This document shows positions 7,590-15,994 of a stretch of 64,000 nt of DNA, piece by piece; positions within the stretch are counted from its first letter, which is position 1, and the number at the start of each line of letters is the position of its first letter. The notes beneath the pieces are model-generated. The model ran no database searches. It was not told where the DNA came from and was given only the letters and a program-made list of their open reading frames with translations. Where the stretch lies: contig NZ_CP081153.1 in NCBI RefSeq assembly GCF_025140835.1, positions 1,488,001-1,552,000 of the forward strand. The letters run 5' to 3'. The stretch is from Aliiroseovarius sp. M344 (GTDB taxonomy: Bacteria > Pseudomonadota > Alphaproteobacteria > Rhodobacterales > Rhodobacteraceae). The position numbers and the translations under genes are program-made.

Positions 7590-9917
7590 ATGAGCTTTCA
7601 CGACGAAACCGAAGCCGAAACCCGCACCAACCGAATACTGCCCGCGCTACAGGCGGCGGGGTGGGGTGTTGTGGCGGGGTCTCGTCTGCGCGAAGAGCTC
7701 ATCTGCCCAGGGCGCATTCAATCTGGTGGAACGCGGGGTAAATCGCTGAAATGCGATTATGTGCTGGAATATCGCGGTCACAAGCTGGCGGTGTTGGAAG
7801 CAAAGCGGGCAGGGGTTTCCTATCGTGATGGTATTGGGCAGGCCAAGGACTACGCCCAGCGCCTTAAATCTCGTTTTGCCTATTCCTCCAACGGTCTGGG
7901 TTGGTATGCCATCGACATGGACAGCGGGGCGGAAGGTGAAATGTCCCTGCCTTTCCCGACGCCCGAGGAGCTGTGGCAGCGGACCTTCGGGGTTGAAAAT
8001 GAATGGCGCAACAGGTTCGGGGCCGTGCCGTTTGAAACCGATGGCGGCAAATGGGAACCGAGATATTATCAGCACAACGCCATCACAGCGGCGCTTGAGG
8101 CGATTGCACAGGGTGAAGACCGCATTCTTCTGACATTGGCGACAGGAACCGGAAAGACCTCTATCGCGTTTCAGATTGCGTGGAAGCTGTTTGAAGCAAA
8201 GTGGAGCCTTGAACGTGAACCCGTTCGCCGCCCCCGCATTCTGTTTTTGGCTGACCGCAACATTCTGGCCGACCAAGCCTATAACGCCTTTTCGGCTTTC
8301 CCGCCTGATGCCATCACCCGGATTGACCCCGACACCATCCGCAAGAAGGGCGGCGCACCCAAGAACGCCAGCATCTTCTTCACGATTTTTCAGACTTTCA
8401 TGACGGGTGAAGAAGAACCGGTTTTCCATGACTACCCCCAAGACTTCTTTGACTTCATCATCGTGGATGAATGTCACAGGGGCGGGGCGAAGGATGAAAG
8501 CCGTTGGCGGGGTATTTTAGACTATTTCGCACCAGCCGTTCAATTGGGTCTGACAGCCACGCCGCAAAGGAAGCACAACGCCGACACCTACGCCTATTTC
8601 GGTGACCCTGTTTACACTTATGCCCTGCGGGACGGGATCGAAGACGGCTTTCTGTCCCCCTTCAAGGTTCGCCAGATGGCAAGCACCATCGACGCCTATG
8701 TCTGGAACCCAGATGATGAGGTGGTGCAAGGTGATGTTGAAATCGGGGACAGCTTCACGGAAAGTGACTTCAATACGAAGATCGTTATTCAAGAACGTGA
8801 ACGAAGCCGTATACAAGAGTTCTTAGGGGAAGTTGACCAGCGGCAGAAGGCGTTGATCTTCTGTGCCTCGCAAGAACATGCTGCATTGGTTCGTGATCTG
8901 ATCAATCAAGAAAAGACCAGCACTGACCCCGCTTACTGCCACCGTGTTACGGCGGATGATGGGGCGATAGGCGAAGCCCACCTCAGGGCCTTTCAGGACA
9001 ACGACAAGACGATCCCAACGGTCCTGACGACCTCGCGCAAGCTGTCCACGGGGGTGGATGCAAGAAATGTCCGACACATCGTCCTGATGCGCCCCATATC
9101 ATCTATGATCGAGTTCAAGCAAATCATCGGGCGGGGAACGCGAACCTATGACGGGAAAGACTACTTCACCATCTGGGACTTCGTGAAAGCGCATGAGAAC
9201 TTCAACGACCCAGATTGGGATGGGGAGCCGATGGCACCTGAACCACCGCAGGGACGTGTTGGACCTGAACCGGGTACTGAAGAGCCAGAACCGGGCACCG
9301 AAGGACCGGAACCGGGTGGAGAAGACGAGCCACCACGCCAGAAGATCGTCGTAAAGCTGTCGGACGGAACCGTGAGGTCTATTCAGTACCTCAAAACGAC
9401 GACCTATTGGAGTGCAGACGGAAGACCCATTTCTGCATCAGAATTTATGGAGCGTTTGTTTGGTGACTTGTCTGATCTGATTAAGGACGAAGACCAGTTG
9501 CGCCTAATCTGGAGCGACCCAGATAACCGAGAGCATTTTCTTACTCAGTTGTCGGACAACGGGTATGATACCGACCGATTGGATGACATCCGTAAGCTTG
9601 TTGATGCCCCACAAAGCGACCTATTCGACGTTCTCAGCTACATCCTGTTCACAAACCCACCGAAGTCACGTCAGGATAGGGCAGAGGGGGTCAGGAGGTC
9701 AGGTCTAGACACCTTTGCACCAGAAATGCAGCAACTCCTTCTGAGCATCCTTCAAGCCTATGAGGACGTGGGCTTATCAGAATTGGCGACCAAGAAACTG
9801 GGTCAGTTCCTAACAGCCAAGTATGGCAGTGTGGGCGAAGGGAAAGCCAAGTTGGGCGAACTGAGTTCGATCAAAGCCGCTTATGTGGCAATGCAAGCGG
9901 GTTTGTATGCACGTTAG
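7590..9917 (+). CDS. hsdR: Type I restriction-modification system, restriction/translocase subunit HsdR
   Basis: HsdR translocates DNA and cleaves it at a distance from unmethylated sites. The N-terminal nuclease domain has the PD-(D/E)XK pattern CDYVLEY...LAVLEAKRAG (residues about 52-72). The SF2 motor follows, with Walker A LATGTGKTSIAF (near 185-190), the DECH box IIVDECHRGG (about 290-296), LGLTATPQRK and the arginine-finger motif IIGRGTRTYDGKDY. Between motor and C-terminal domain lies a low-complexity linker with repeated PEPGTE units (9262-9320). It starts 73 bp after hsdS without overlap; the gap holds no gene. Length (775 aa) is normal for the smaller HsdR group. Together with hsdM and hsdS it makes a complete, apparently functional system. 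Confidence 0.95.
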   Translation: MSFHDETEAETRTNRILPALQAAGWGVVAGSRLREELICPGRIQSGGTRGKSLKCDYVLEYRGHKLAVLEAKRAGVSYRDGIGQAKDYAQRLKSRFAYSSNGLGWYAIDMDSGAEGEMSLPFPTPEELWQRTFGVENEWRNRFGAVPFETDGGKWEPRYYQHNAITAALEAIAQGEDRILLTLATGTGKTSIAFQIAWKLFEAKWSLEREPVRRPRILFLADRNILADQAYNAFSAFPPDAITRIDPDTIRKKGGAPKNASIFFTIFQTFMTGEEEPVFHDYPQDFFDFIIVDECHRGGAKDESRWRGILDYFAPAVQLGLTATPQRKHNADTYAYFGDPVYTYALRDGIEDGFLSPFKVRQMASTIDAYVWNPDDEVVQGDVEIGDSFTESDFNTKIVIQERERSRIQEFLGEVDQRQKALIFCASQEHAALVRDLINQEKTSTDPAYCHRVTADDGAIGEAHLRAFQDNDKTIPTVLTTSRKLSTGVDARNVRHIVLMRPISSMIEFKQIIGRGTRTYDGKDYFTIWDFVKAHENFNDPDWDGEPMAPEPPQGRVGPEPGTEEPEPGTEGPEPGGEDEPPRQKIVVKLSDGTVRSIQYLKTTTYWSADGRPISASEFMERLFGDLSDLIKDEDQLRLIWSDPDNREHFLTQLSDNGYDTDRLDDIRKLVDAPQSDLFDVLSYILFTNPPKSRQDRAEGVRRSGLDTFAPEMQQLLLSILQAYEDVGLSELATKKLGQFLTAKYGSVGEGKAKLGELSSIKAAYVAMQAGLYAR
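9262..9320 (+). repeat. Short tandem repeat coding PEPGTE units inside hsdR
   Basis: Three imperfect copies of an 18-24-bp unit (core GAACCGGG.AC.GAAG) encode a Pro/Glu/Gly linker between the helicase motor and the C-terminal domain of HsdR. The copies differ at third positions and in length, which fits slippage followed by drift. Copy number changes in multiples of three would alter linker length without breaking the frame. Confidence 0.6.
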
Positions 9918-10500
9918 TTTTGTTGCCCGGAATGCAGAAGACTAAACAGCACTTCGTGGTCTCTCGGAATTATTTGAACTAACCCGCGTTTGCTTGTGAA
10001 AAAGCAGATTACTGAGCCTGTAAATTAAGTACTACGGCTGGGTTGGGCTTCGATGTGAGGCACTGGTATCGCACTTTGTCTCGTTAAACCATACGTTCGG
10101 GCATTAGTAGGCTATCGGTCTACCACATATCACTGCAGAAAAGCGCAACCTAAGGCCTTGGCATGCCGATTAACCCCCATACAAGATAGAAGGAACCCTT
10201 AGCGGTCACACCCGGCGGAGTATCATCGTTCACCGCCGGTGCTGGCCAAGCTGTGACGGGTTTCTTCCATCTCGACGGTGACGTTGACTTCACAGTTCCC
10301 CCCTTGATGCCCGCCTCGGTGAACCTTCGGGTTGCCGAGGTGCGATATTTTTTTTGGCGCATGCCTTCGAAGGGGTGCTGCCAATGCTTTTCGCGGTTTG
10401 TCACAGACAGTCCGATTATCCCCCTTCGCACATGTAAAGACCCGATGCCGATTGTCGCTGCGAGGACCAAGGCCCCCAACACCCACTAAGGACACCTCCA
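9918..10500. other. 583-bp stretch without a supported gene
   Basis: No frame here has a convincing start or recognisable product on either strand. The only structure I can support is an inverted repeat at 10314-10340 (CCTCGG...CCGAGG enclosing AACC-TTCG-GGTT), followed a few bases later by a run of eight T at about 10347-10354. That resembles an intrinsic terminator on the + strand and would end a transcript arising within this gap or reading through from hsdR. Confidence 0.5.
10314..10354 (+). terminator. Possible intrinsic terminator
   Basis: A six-bp outer stem and four-bp inner stem close a TTCG tetraloop, with one bulged base. The stem is followed after about six bases by eight consecutive T. 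The spacing to the T run is longer than usual, so the call is tentative. Confidence 0.4.
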
Positions 10501-11088
10501 ATGACAGCCGTTATTCACCCGCCCGGTTCGCCGGAAGCGGTTTCTTTGCCATGCCCGCATTGTGGCACAGAGTTTCACCCGAAAAGGACGAACCAGATGT
10601 ATTGCAACCGCCAATGCGCCAAGACCGCAACGCGCAACACCAACCGTGGCCCCCGCAAATCCAAAGAAAGCTCCGACGCCAAGCGCGTTCAAGAAGTTCG
10701 TCAAGGCCGCTGCAAGGGCCTTTCACACGCCTTCTATGAGACACCACCAGTTTACCGTTCCGAGTTTGTAGAGCGGCTCATTGGGGAAGCCCGTGGAGTG
10801 GCAGAGCTTCGCCGTCTTGTTACGACACGACAGCTTCTCAAGTGCTGGGATCGCGATGATGGAACGGGGCGACTTCACATTGCACATGTCCTCGATCACT
10901 ATTGCCAAGAAGTTTACCGGCAGAGGTCATATGAAGTCTTGAACCCGGCGAATAACCTGCCCAGCGCGATCAAGCTGGTCTTTCCGGCTGAATACTACGG
11001 ACCCGATGCGCCCTCGCTTTACGAAGACGGCCGATTGAAGCGGCGGCCTTCCCCTTGGCGCAAACCCAAACGCGCGGCATCCCATTAA
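10501..11088 (+). CDS. Hypothetical protein with N-terminal zinc-ribbon-like motif
   Basis: I do not recognise a family. Residues 18-40 contain CPHCGTEFHPKRTNQMYCNR followed by QCAK, that is C-x2-C...C-x3-C, a probable treble-clef or zinc-ribbon similar to the small zinc fingers of mobile-element proteins. A basic Ser/Lys-rich linker follows, then a mixed region with WDRDDGTGRLHIAHVLDHYC and a basic C-terminal tail. The protein is probably nucleic-acid binding; this is inference from the Cys pattern and the charge. The ATG follows GGACACCTCC at 10491-10500. The gene stands alone, with gene-free stretches of about 500 bp on both sides, and may belong to the replication or transfer functions of element A. 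Confidence 0.6.
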   Translation: MTAVIHPPGSPEAVSLPCPHCGTEFHPKRTNQMYCNRQCAKTATRNTNRGPRKSKESSDAKRVQEVRQGRCKGLSHAFYETPPVYRSEFVERLIGEARGVAELRRLVTTRQLLKCWDRDDGTGRLHIAHVLDHYCQEVYRQRSYEVLNPANNLPSAIKLVFPAEYYGPDAPSLYEDGRLKRRPSPWRKPKRAASH

Positions 11089-11585
11089 TCGTCCCTCCAC
11101 CACTATAAAGGGGAACCTCTAGGGGAACCTTGGGGTGCTACGGCTTCGCCTTCGCGTACAAGAAGCCGAGCTTTAACATATACCTTAACACAAACCTTAA
11201 CGGTGAACCCTCAGCTTATCCCAGCTAAGCTGGCTGACTCTGAGATCGCACCCTTAGAGATGAAGATTCATTGCCGCTGGTCGCGGCGAAGACCAAGGCC
11301 TAAATCAACTTAGCGGTCATGCTTAGGCATCATCAACTCCTTGGGTCTCCAAGGACAAAGTCCCCATGTAAACGCTGCCCTGAACGCCGCCTTGATGGTG
11401 ACCCTGAACTATTCAGGTGACCATCAGGTCAACCTTCACATGCATCTTAAGTGAGGATGTCCGTCTTCGACGGCAACGACATCCAACCTTTGCAGCACCC
11501 CATCATCACCGAAACGACCAACTTAAGGTGCCCCTGCCGGACCTACCGGCGGGGGTCTTTTACATTCCCAAGAAGGAAAAACGAA
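11089..11585. other. 497-bp stretch without a supported gene
   Basis: No convincing coding frame is seen. The stretch holds several short repeated phrases (GGGGAACCT twice near 11111-11130, and CCTTAACAC and CCTTAACGG near 11183-11205), an imperfect inverted repeat at about 11393-11426 (TGATGGTGACC against GGTGACCATCA) and a strong hairpin at 11531-11560 just ahead of the next gene. It looks like a regulatory or replication-control region rather than decayed coding DNA, but I cannot assign a function. Confidence 0.45.
11531..11560 (+). terminator. Hairpin with T run ahead of the 11586 gene (terminator or attenuator)
   Basis: CCCCTGCCGG and CCGGCGGGGG form a ten-bp stem with one G-T pair around a five-base loop, followed by TCTTT. 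It lies 26 bp before the next start codon, so it could end upstream transcription or attenuate the two-gene unit that follows. Confidence 0.65.
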
Positions 11586-11867
11586 GTGACAGACACAATC
11601 CGCATCGACCTAGACTCAGTCCGGGTCTACCGCAACAAGAGTGAATATCGGACCAAGCCCCGAGCAAAATCTTCTCTTGGCCATGAGATCACTGGCGATG
11701 GGCCACTTGCATCTAAGCTGGCTGCTATTCTCCGTGAGGAAAACCCTGAGTTTAATGGCCTGTTGGAGGTCTACCGAGGTGACACCCCCTGCTTCATCCC
11801 AATGCCCCTTAAAACGGCCTTTCTCAAAGGACCGCAACCGAAGCAACTTCGGAAGAAAACCCAATGA
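11586..11867 (+). CDS. Hypothetical protein (93 aa)
   Basis: The GTG at 11586 is preceded by AAGAAGGAAAAACGAA, giving an acceptable ribosome-binding site, and starts VTDTIRIDLDSVRVYRNKSE. An upstream in-frame ATG at 11451 would run through the terminator hairpin and is rejected. No family is recognised. The protein is basic at both ends with no membrane segment. Its stop overlaps the start of the next gene (ATGA), so the two are probably co-translated. Confidence 0.5.
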   Translation: MTDTIRIDLDSVRVYRNKSEYRTKPRAKSSLGHEITGDGPLASKLAAILREENPEFNGLLEVYRGDTPCFIPMPLKTAFLKGPQPKQLRKKTQ

Positions 11868-12247
11868 CTAAGACCTACACCCGTCCCACCAAAACCAAGG
11901 CAACCGCCGTGGGTGAGCGCAACCGCGCCCGTTGGACCCGCCACCTTCGTAGGAAACTCAGTTTGCTGGTCTCAACCCCCGAGGTCATGGCCGCAGATGA
12001 AACGTTCACCGTGGACGCAATCCATCGGCTGATGAAGCCGCCGGGCCGCGTGGGCAGGGATGACCGCCCGCGCTGGGTAACGACCCGTCTGCGCATTGAC
12101 CAAATGGCGGTGCTTGAAATGCTCCAAGCGCGGCACCTCAAGGCCACCGGGAAGGAAATCTCGCGGGCCGAAGTTCTGGCTGCCCTCATGGCCGAGGGTC
12201 TCGAACGTATTCTGAATCACTCAAACTTCGGCGGCACGAACGCCTGA
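11864..12247 (+). CDS. Hypothetical basic protein, possibly DNA-binding (127 aa)
   Basis: No family is recognised with confidence. The N-terminal 35 residues are strongly basic (RNRARWTRHLRRK). The C-terminal part, WVTTRLRIDQMAVLEMLQAR followed by LKATGKEISRAEVLAALMAEGLERIL, resembles a ribbon-helix-helix arrangement (a strand, then two helices), as seen in plasmid partition and relaxosome accessory proteins. It starts inside the stop codon of the preceding gene and ends 36 bp before rnhA in the same direction, so the three may form one transcription unit. Function is inference only. Confidence 0.5.
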   Translation: MTKTYTRPTKTKATAVGERNRARWTRHLRRKLSLLVSTPEVMAADETFTVDAIHRLMKPPGRVGRDDRPRWVTTRLRIDQMAVLEMLQARHLKATGKEISRAEVLAALMAEGLERILNHSNFGGTNA

Positions 12248-12283
12248 CGTCGGAACCCCAAGCTACACTGAAAAGGAAACAAA

Positions 12284-12751
12284 ATGACGACTAGCGAAAT
12301 CACAATTCACACTGACGGTTCTTGCATCGGCAATCCCGGAAAGGGCGGTTGCGCAGCTATTGTTCGGAGATATGAAGATGAAATCGAAATCAAGAAACGG
12401 CGCGTTGCAAACAGCGCGGCGGAAACGACCAACAACCGTATGGAAATGGAAGCCGCATTGAACGGCCTGAAACAAATCAAACGAGATGAGAAGGCGAGGA
12501 TTACCGTCTATTCCGATAGCCAGTATCTCATAAACGGCATGACCAAATGGCTGCCTTCATGGCAACAAAGAGGGTGGCGCGGCGCAAGCGGAAAAAGCGT
12601 CAAGAACTGCGACCTGTGGCAAGCCCTTATGACCGTTTGCGAGGGATTGGATGTCCGCTGGGTATGGGTGCGCGGCCATGACGGAGACGAGCGCAACGAG
12701 GAGGCGGACCGATTAGCTTCTGCGATGGCACGCGATGCGTCGACCCTATAG
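12284..12751 (+). CDS. rnhA: Ribonuclease HI
   Basis: RNase HI degrades RNA in RNA-DNA hybrids. All catalytic positions are visible: the first Asp in IHTDGSCIGNPGKGG (about residue 10), Glu in NRMEMEAALNGL (near 54), Asp in VYSDSQYLINGMTKW (near 76), and His and Asp in the C-terminal VRGHDGDERNEEADRLA region. The basic handle region W..RGWRG is present. The length of 155 residues is normal. The ribosome-binding site AAAAGGAAAC lies just upstream. Its position on an island beside an integrase, away from housekeeping genes, suggests a second rnhA-type gene carried by element A, perhaps for primer removal during its replication. That last point is inference. Confidence 0.93.
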   Translation: MTTSEITIHTDGSCIGNPGKGGCAAIVRRYEDEIEIKKRRVANSAAETTNNRMEMEAALNGLKQIKRDEKARITVYSDSQYLINGMTKWLPSWQQRGWRGASGKSVKNCDLWQALMTVCEGLDVRWVWVRGHDGDERNEEADRLASAMARDASTL

Positions 12752-12867
12752 GCGGAACAAAATGTCTGCCATGAGGCATGACGGTAGTAGTCGAATAGCG
12801 TCTACATTACAGATTGAGCCGGAAACCTAGTGCCCGGACATCAGGACCGCACGAGATAAGTGGGGGG

Positions 12868-14349
12868 TCAGATGACCTCCCACGCTCCTTCAGGGGCCAA
12901 CGCCAAGGCAGCCTCAAGGGCTGCTGTTGTGCCCCGCAGGCGGTCATCTAAGCCCCCGTAATAGCGGTTACCTACGGATGCTTCGGCGTGCCCCAGAAGG
13001 CGGTTTTCGTCGCGTTCAGACGCGCCACTCTGGCCCAACCAAGACTTCACGTTATGTCGCAACGAATAGACGACATGGCGTGGGTTCTTGGTCTCCTTGC
13101 GCAAGTGCCCCATAAGAGCGCCTGAAACAGCATCTGGGCCACCTTCTCGGGCATATCTGGGGAATAGGGCGGGGATATTCTGCCGACTTTCACGAACAGC
13201 CTCAAGGGCTTCCTTAGCGGCTTCCAGACCATCACCCACGAGCGGGATGGGTCGCACCGAAGTCTTTGTCTTTAACTGGCGTTCATCATTCCACCTGACC
13301 CATAGGTGAGGGGTTGCATGATCAATAACCACATCCTCGATTAGTAGCCCCGTTATCTCCGCCCCGCGACAACCCGTGGCTTGGAGAAGACGCCAGATCA
13401 ATCGAAGTTCAGGCACCCGGACACGCATCATAACGCGCCGACGGACAGCGCAAAGGAGTTCATCGGGCAGGGGGTCACGCTCCTCCCATTCGCTCTGAAC
13501 CGATTTGACAACAGAAGCAGGCAGTGAAAGCTTCTCGAATGGGTTGAACGCCTGACCCCGAAGGTCAAATTCAGTAATGCCGACGGTGATCATTGCCTTG
13601 ATGCTATTGATCTCACGAGCGACGGAGGCAGGTGAAAGCGTTCCGTTGCCGCTGTTCTTGGGTGCAGTCAGTAGATCGTCCCGCACCTTTCGGGCGTGTT
13701 CCCGCGAGAGTGAAGACAGGGGGATGCTATTGAGCGGCCCCAGCGAGGCTTCTAACCGACGCTTGATCTTGTTGAATGTGTTCCGTGCCGATTTGCTGGG
13801 GTTTTCCCCAAGGCGTTCCTTTTCATAGACCCTAGCGGCATCCGCCAAGGTGACCGGGGGCGGGGCTGCGTCAGGCTGGGTTACCGCACGGTAAAGTAAG
13901 GGGTCGCCGTTAGCCCGCTCAATTTCAGCAGCAGCGACCTCGCGCCGCGCTTGGTCACCACCGTCCCCCAAATGATCGACATCATCCACGCCTCTGATCG
14001 ACCTGACCAAAGCTTCCGCCTCGTCACGCATTTCTTCCCACTTTTCCCGTTCGGTTCGGGGATCGTCTATGCCAGACCAAGCCTTTTGCTTGTAACGCGC
14101 TATGCCGCTATCGCCCAAGGCTTCCGGCACACCGTCACGTGCGTCCGAGACCAATCGCGTGAATGCAGCTTCCAGTGCAGCATGTTCCGCGACAAGATCG
14201 GCACCCTCTTTTTGAACCCGAAGGCGGCAACGAAAAAACGGCTGCTTCGATGATGGGTAAAGATGTTTGATGTCGGTGGGGATTCGTCGGCTGTAGACGA
14301 ACTTCCCCTTATTGGTGACTACGTTTGATAGTTTCATCAACAGTGCCAT
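12868..14349 (-). CDS. Tyrosine recombinase/integrase of element A
   Basis: This phage-type integrase cuts and rejoins att sites. The N-terminus (KLSNVVTNKGKFVYSRRIPTD) resembles the short beta region that opens many Rhodobacterales island integrases. A core-binding helical domain occupies the middle. The catalytic domain shows Arg in LLQATGCRGAEITGLL, then YSLRHNVKSWL with the His-x-x-Arg-type box, LLGHAEASVGNRYYGG with the second His, and the nucleophile Tyr near the end. At 493 residues it is full length. The gene begins only 94 bp from the 51-bp tRNA-Asn-derived repeat at 14,443, the usual arrangement for an integrase beside its own att site. This suggests that element A used the same tRNA-Asn. 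Confidence 0.9.
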   Translation of the reverse strand: MALLMKLSNVVTNKGKFVYSRRIPTDIKHLYPSSKQPFFRCRLRVQKEGADLVAEHAALEAAFTRLVSDARDGVPEALGDSGIARYKQKAWSGIDDPRTEREKWEEMRDEAEALVRSIRGVDDVDHLGDGGDQARREVAAAEIERANGDPLLYRAVTQPDAAPPPVTLADAARVYEKERLGENPSKSARNTFNKIKRRLEASLGPLNSIPLSSLSREHARKVRDDLLTAPKNSGNGTLSPASVAREINSIKAMITVGITEFDLRGQAFNPFEKLSLPASVVKSVQSEWEERDPLPDELLCAVRRRVMMRVRVPELRLIWRLLQATGCRGAEITGLLIEDVVIDHATPHLWVRWNDERQLKTKTSVRPIPLVGDGLEAAKEALEAVRESRQNIPALFPRYAREGGPDAVSGALMGHLRKETKNPRHVVYSLRHNVKSWLGQSGASERDENRLLGHAEASVGNRYYGGLDDRLRGTTAALEAALALAPEGAWEVI

Positions 14350-14442
14350 GATTGGATGTATCCCCGATGTATCCCGTAATGTAGCCCTCGGGGACAGCGC
14401 AAGCCCTTATTATCAAGGCTTTCAATGGGATAGCTCAAAGAA

Positions 14443-14493
14443 ATTGGCTCCGGCGGTAGGGATCGAACCTACGACCAATTGATTAACAGTCAA
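14443..14493. repeat. attL: 51-bp direct repeat copied from the 3' part of tRNA-Asn
   Basis: The 51 bases are identical to 28,860-28,910, where they form the 3' part of the tRNA-Asn gene from the CCA end through the anticodon loop. The identity stops at 14,494 (G here, C in the tRNA). This is the usual signature of integration at a tRNA 3' end. It is probably also the right att site of element A, so it would be shared between the two elements. Confidence 0.93.
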
Positions 14494-14560
14494 GCGACGA
14501 TATTTATTCACTTGGTGTAGGTTGGTGCGGTTCATCAGTAAAAACAGCGGTTTGCGCCCA

Positions 14561-14642
14561 TTTTGCAACGACAATCAATCGGTTGACAGTGCGCCGGAAT
14601 GCGACTTAGTGATGTTGTGCGTTGCAAAACGTTGCAAAAACG
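14561..14642. promoter_or_regulatory. Putative integrase arm-type sites near attL (CGTTGCAAAA repeats)
   Basis: TTTTGCAACG at 14561-14570 is the inverted form of two direct copies of CGTTGCAAAA at 14620-14639. The pair lies between attL and the integrase start. The same double motif with one extra base occurs at 28,785-28,808 near attR. Matching repeats flanking both ends of an element are typical of integrase arm-binding sites; binding itself is inferred. Confidence 0.6.
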
Positions 14643-14653
14643 GAGCATTACGG

Positions 14654-15802
14654 ATGACTGCCGCACTTGATTTCACAAAGCCCGCCCGACTGCGCAAAGC
14701 CGCACCCGGCATGTATCGCCACGACGGGGATCGTTTCCCCGGCCTCTATCTCAACGTCGGGAAGACCAAGAACACTTGGTACATCAAGCGCCGCGTCGAT
14801 GGGAAAACGAAGTCGATCAAGGTAGGAGCGTTCCCGGCTATGGATGCGGTCACCGCGTTTAAACAGGGGGACACCAAGACGAGCGTTGCCAAGAGCAATA
14901 TCGTAACCGTTCGCGATGGTTGGGAGTTCTGGTGCGATACGTCGCAGGCGCAAGGCGGTATGTCCGACGATCACCGCAACCGAATGTCCCGACAGCTTGA
15001 AATGCACGCGAGGGGGATCATGGACCGCAATGTGGCCGACGTAACCTCCGCAGACGTTCAGGGTGTCCTCAACGACCTGATGGCCGAGGGCAAGAAGGCA
15101 ACAGCGAGGGCGGTGCGCATCGGTATCGGCAATGCTTTCAACTTCGCACCTGTCGTAAATCCAGTTGGGCAGAAAAAGACGCGCGTCGCCAAAAGCGATG
15201 AAACAGAGGCGCAATGGACGGCGGCGGCACACGCCCACGATCTCGACGCAGACGATTGGTCGGTGATCTGGGAGGCAATAATGGCGCGACGTGAGAAGAA
15301 CGTCATTGTCGGCACGGCGGTCGCCGTCATGTTCCTTACGGGCATCCGGTCGGAGAACGTTTGCTCGCTCTCGTGGGATCAGGTCGATTTGCAGAACAAG
15401 ACGATCCACCTGACCAAAATGAAGAACAAGCTTGCCCGCACGTTGCCCGTAATGGATACGGTTATCGACTTGCTCAAGGCGATCCGTGAGACAGACAGCG
15501 AATGGGTGTTCCCTGCGTCGTCGGCCACGGGATACATCACAGACCCCAAAGGCACGTTCGCCACGATCAACGACGAGAGCGTCCGCGTGTTCCTGCCTCA
15601 TGATGGGCGGCGTCATTTCATGCAGGCGTCTGCCGAGGCGTTCTTGCCCGACTATGTCGCCCACTTCCTGCGCGGCGACAAGAAGGCGGGCGAGGGCAGC
15701 GACATGTTGATGAAATACCTCAAGCGCATGGGTAACCGTCGTGCCGTCGAAGACATTGAGAAGGTCTACTTTGAACGGATTAAGGTAGAACCTGCTTTCT
15801 AA
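14654..15802 (+). CDS. Tyrosine recombinase/integrase of element B
   Basis: The N-terminal part (KPARLRKAAPGMYRHDGDRF, then GLYLNVG and WYIKRRVDGKTKSIKVGAFP) is the DUF4102-like arm-binding domain of P4/phage-type integrases. The core-binding domain follows at about residues 85-170. The catalytic domain shows FLTGIRSENVCSLSW (Arg about 232), KMKNKLARTLPV, LPHDGRRHFMQA (His about 316 with the following Arg) and a C-terminal region with VAHFL and MLMKYLKRMG, where the probable nucleophile Tyr sits. ATG 14654 is chosen because CGGAG lies eight bases before it, and starting further upstream would overrun the arm-type repeats. The gene reads away from attL, 160 bp from it. Confidence 0.9.
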   Translation: MTAALDFTKPARLRKAAPGMYRHDGDRFPGLYLNVGKTKNTWYIKRRVDGKTKSIKVGAFPAMDAVTAFKQGDTKTSVAKSNIVTVRDGWEFWCDTSQAQGGMSDDHRNRMSRQLEMHARGIMDRNVADVTSADVQGVLNDLMAEGKKATARAVRIGIGNAFNFAPVVNPVGQKKTRVAKSDETEAQWTAAAHAHDLDADDWSVIWEAIMARREKNVIVGTAVAVMFLTGIRSENVCSLSWDQVDLQNKTIHLTKMKNKLARTLPVMDTVIDLLKAIRETDSEWVFPASSATGYITDPKGTFATINDESVRVFLPHDGRRHFMQASAEAFLPDYVAHFLRGDKKAGEGSDMLMKYLKRMGNRRAVEDIEKVYFERIKVEPAF

Positions 15803-15994
15803 ATTGTTTGTTAACCGCAACTGCACTAAGATGCCCGAGCACCTACGCCCGTCGTGAGACGCGCGCCACTCTGGCAGTGCACAGCATACCCAAGTACGCG
15901 GCGACGTGATGCGGCTTGGTTCTATGAAGCTCGTTGCGTCGCATATCAACAGAGAGCGTCTGTCTTGGTAAAGGACTGACGAAAGGATCTGTTG

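Larger units (their letters stand above)
1..14442. mobile_element. Integrated island (element A), left end outside window
   Basis: The stretch carries a CHAT protein, SNase, serine recombinase, type I restriction-modification, unknown small genes, RNase HI and an integrase pointing away from the tRNA-Asn-derived repeat at its right end. Coding density is low and base composition is visibly less GC-rich than the core to the right of 29 kb. No second copy of the tRNA fragment is seen between 1 and 12,868, so the left boundary should lie before the window. It could also be a composite of several insertions. Confidence 0.65.

Noticed and set aside
10150..10482. A 110-codon minus-strand frame in the gap after hsdR
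   Set aside because: It has no ribosome-binding site, no family resemblance, and overlaps the hairpin with the T run.
14648..15949. A 433-codon open frame on the minus strand across the element-B integrase
   Set aside because: It mirrors the integrase gene, which has full catalytic motifs and a ribosome-binding site. The antisense translation is rich in His/Arg/Val with no recognisable fold.
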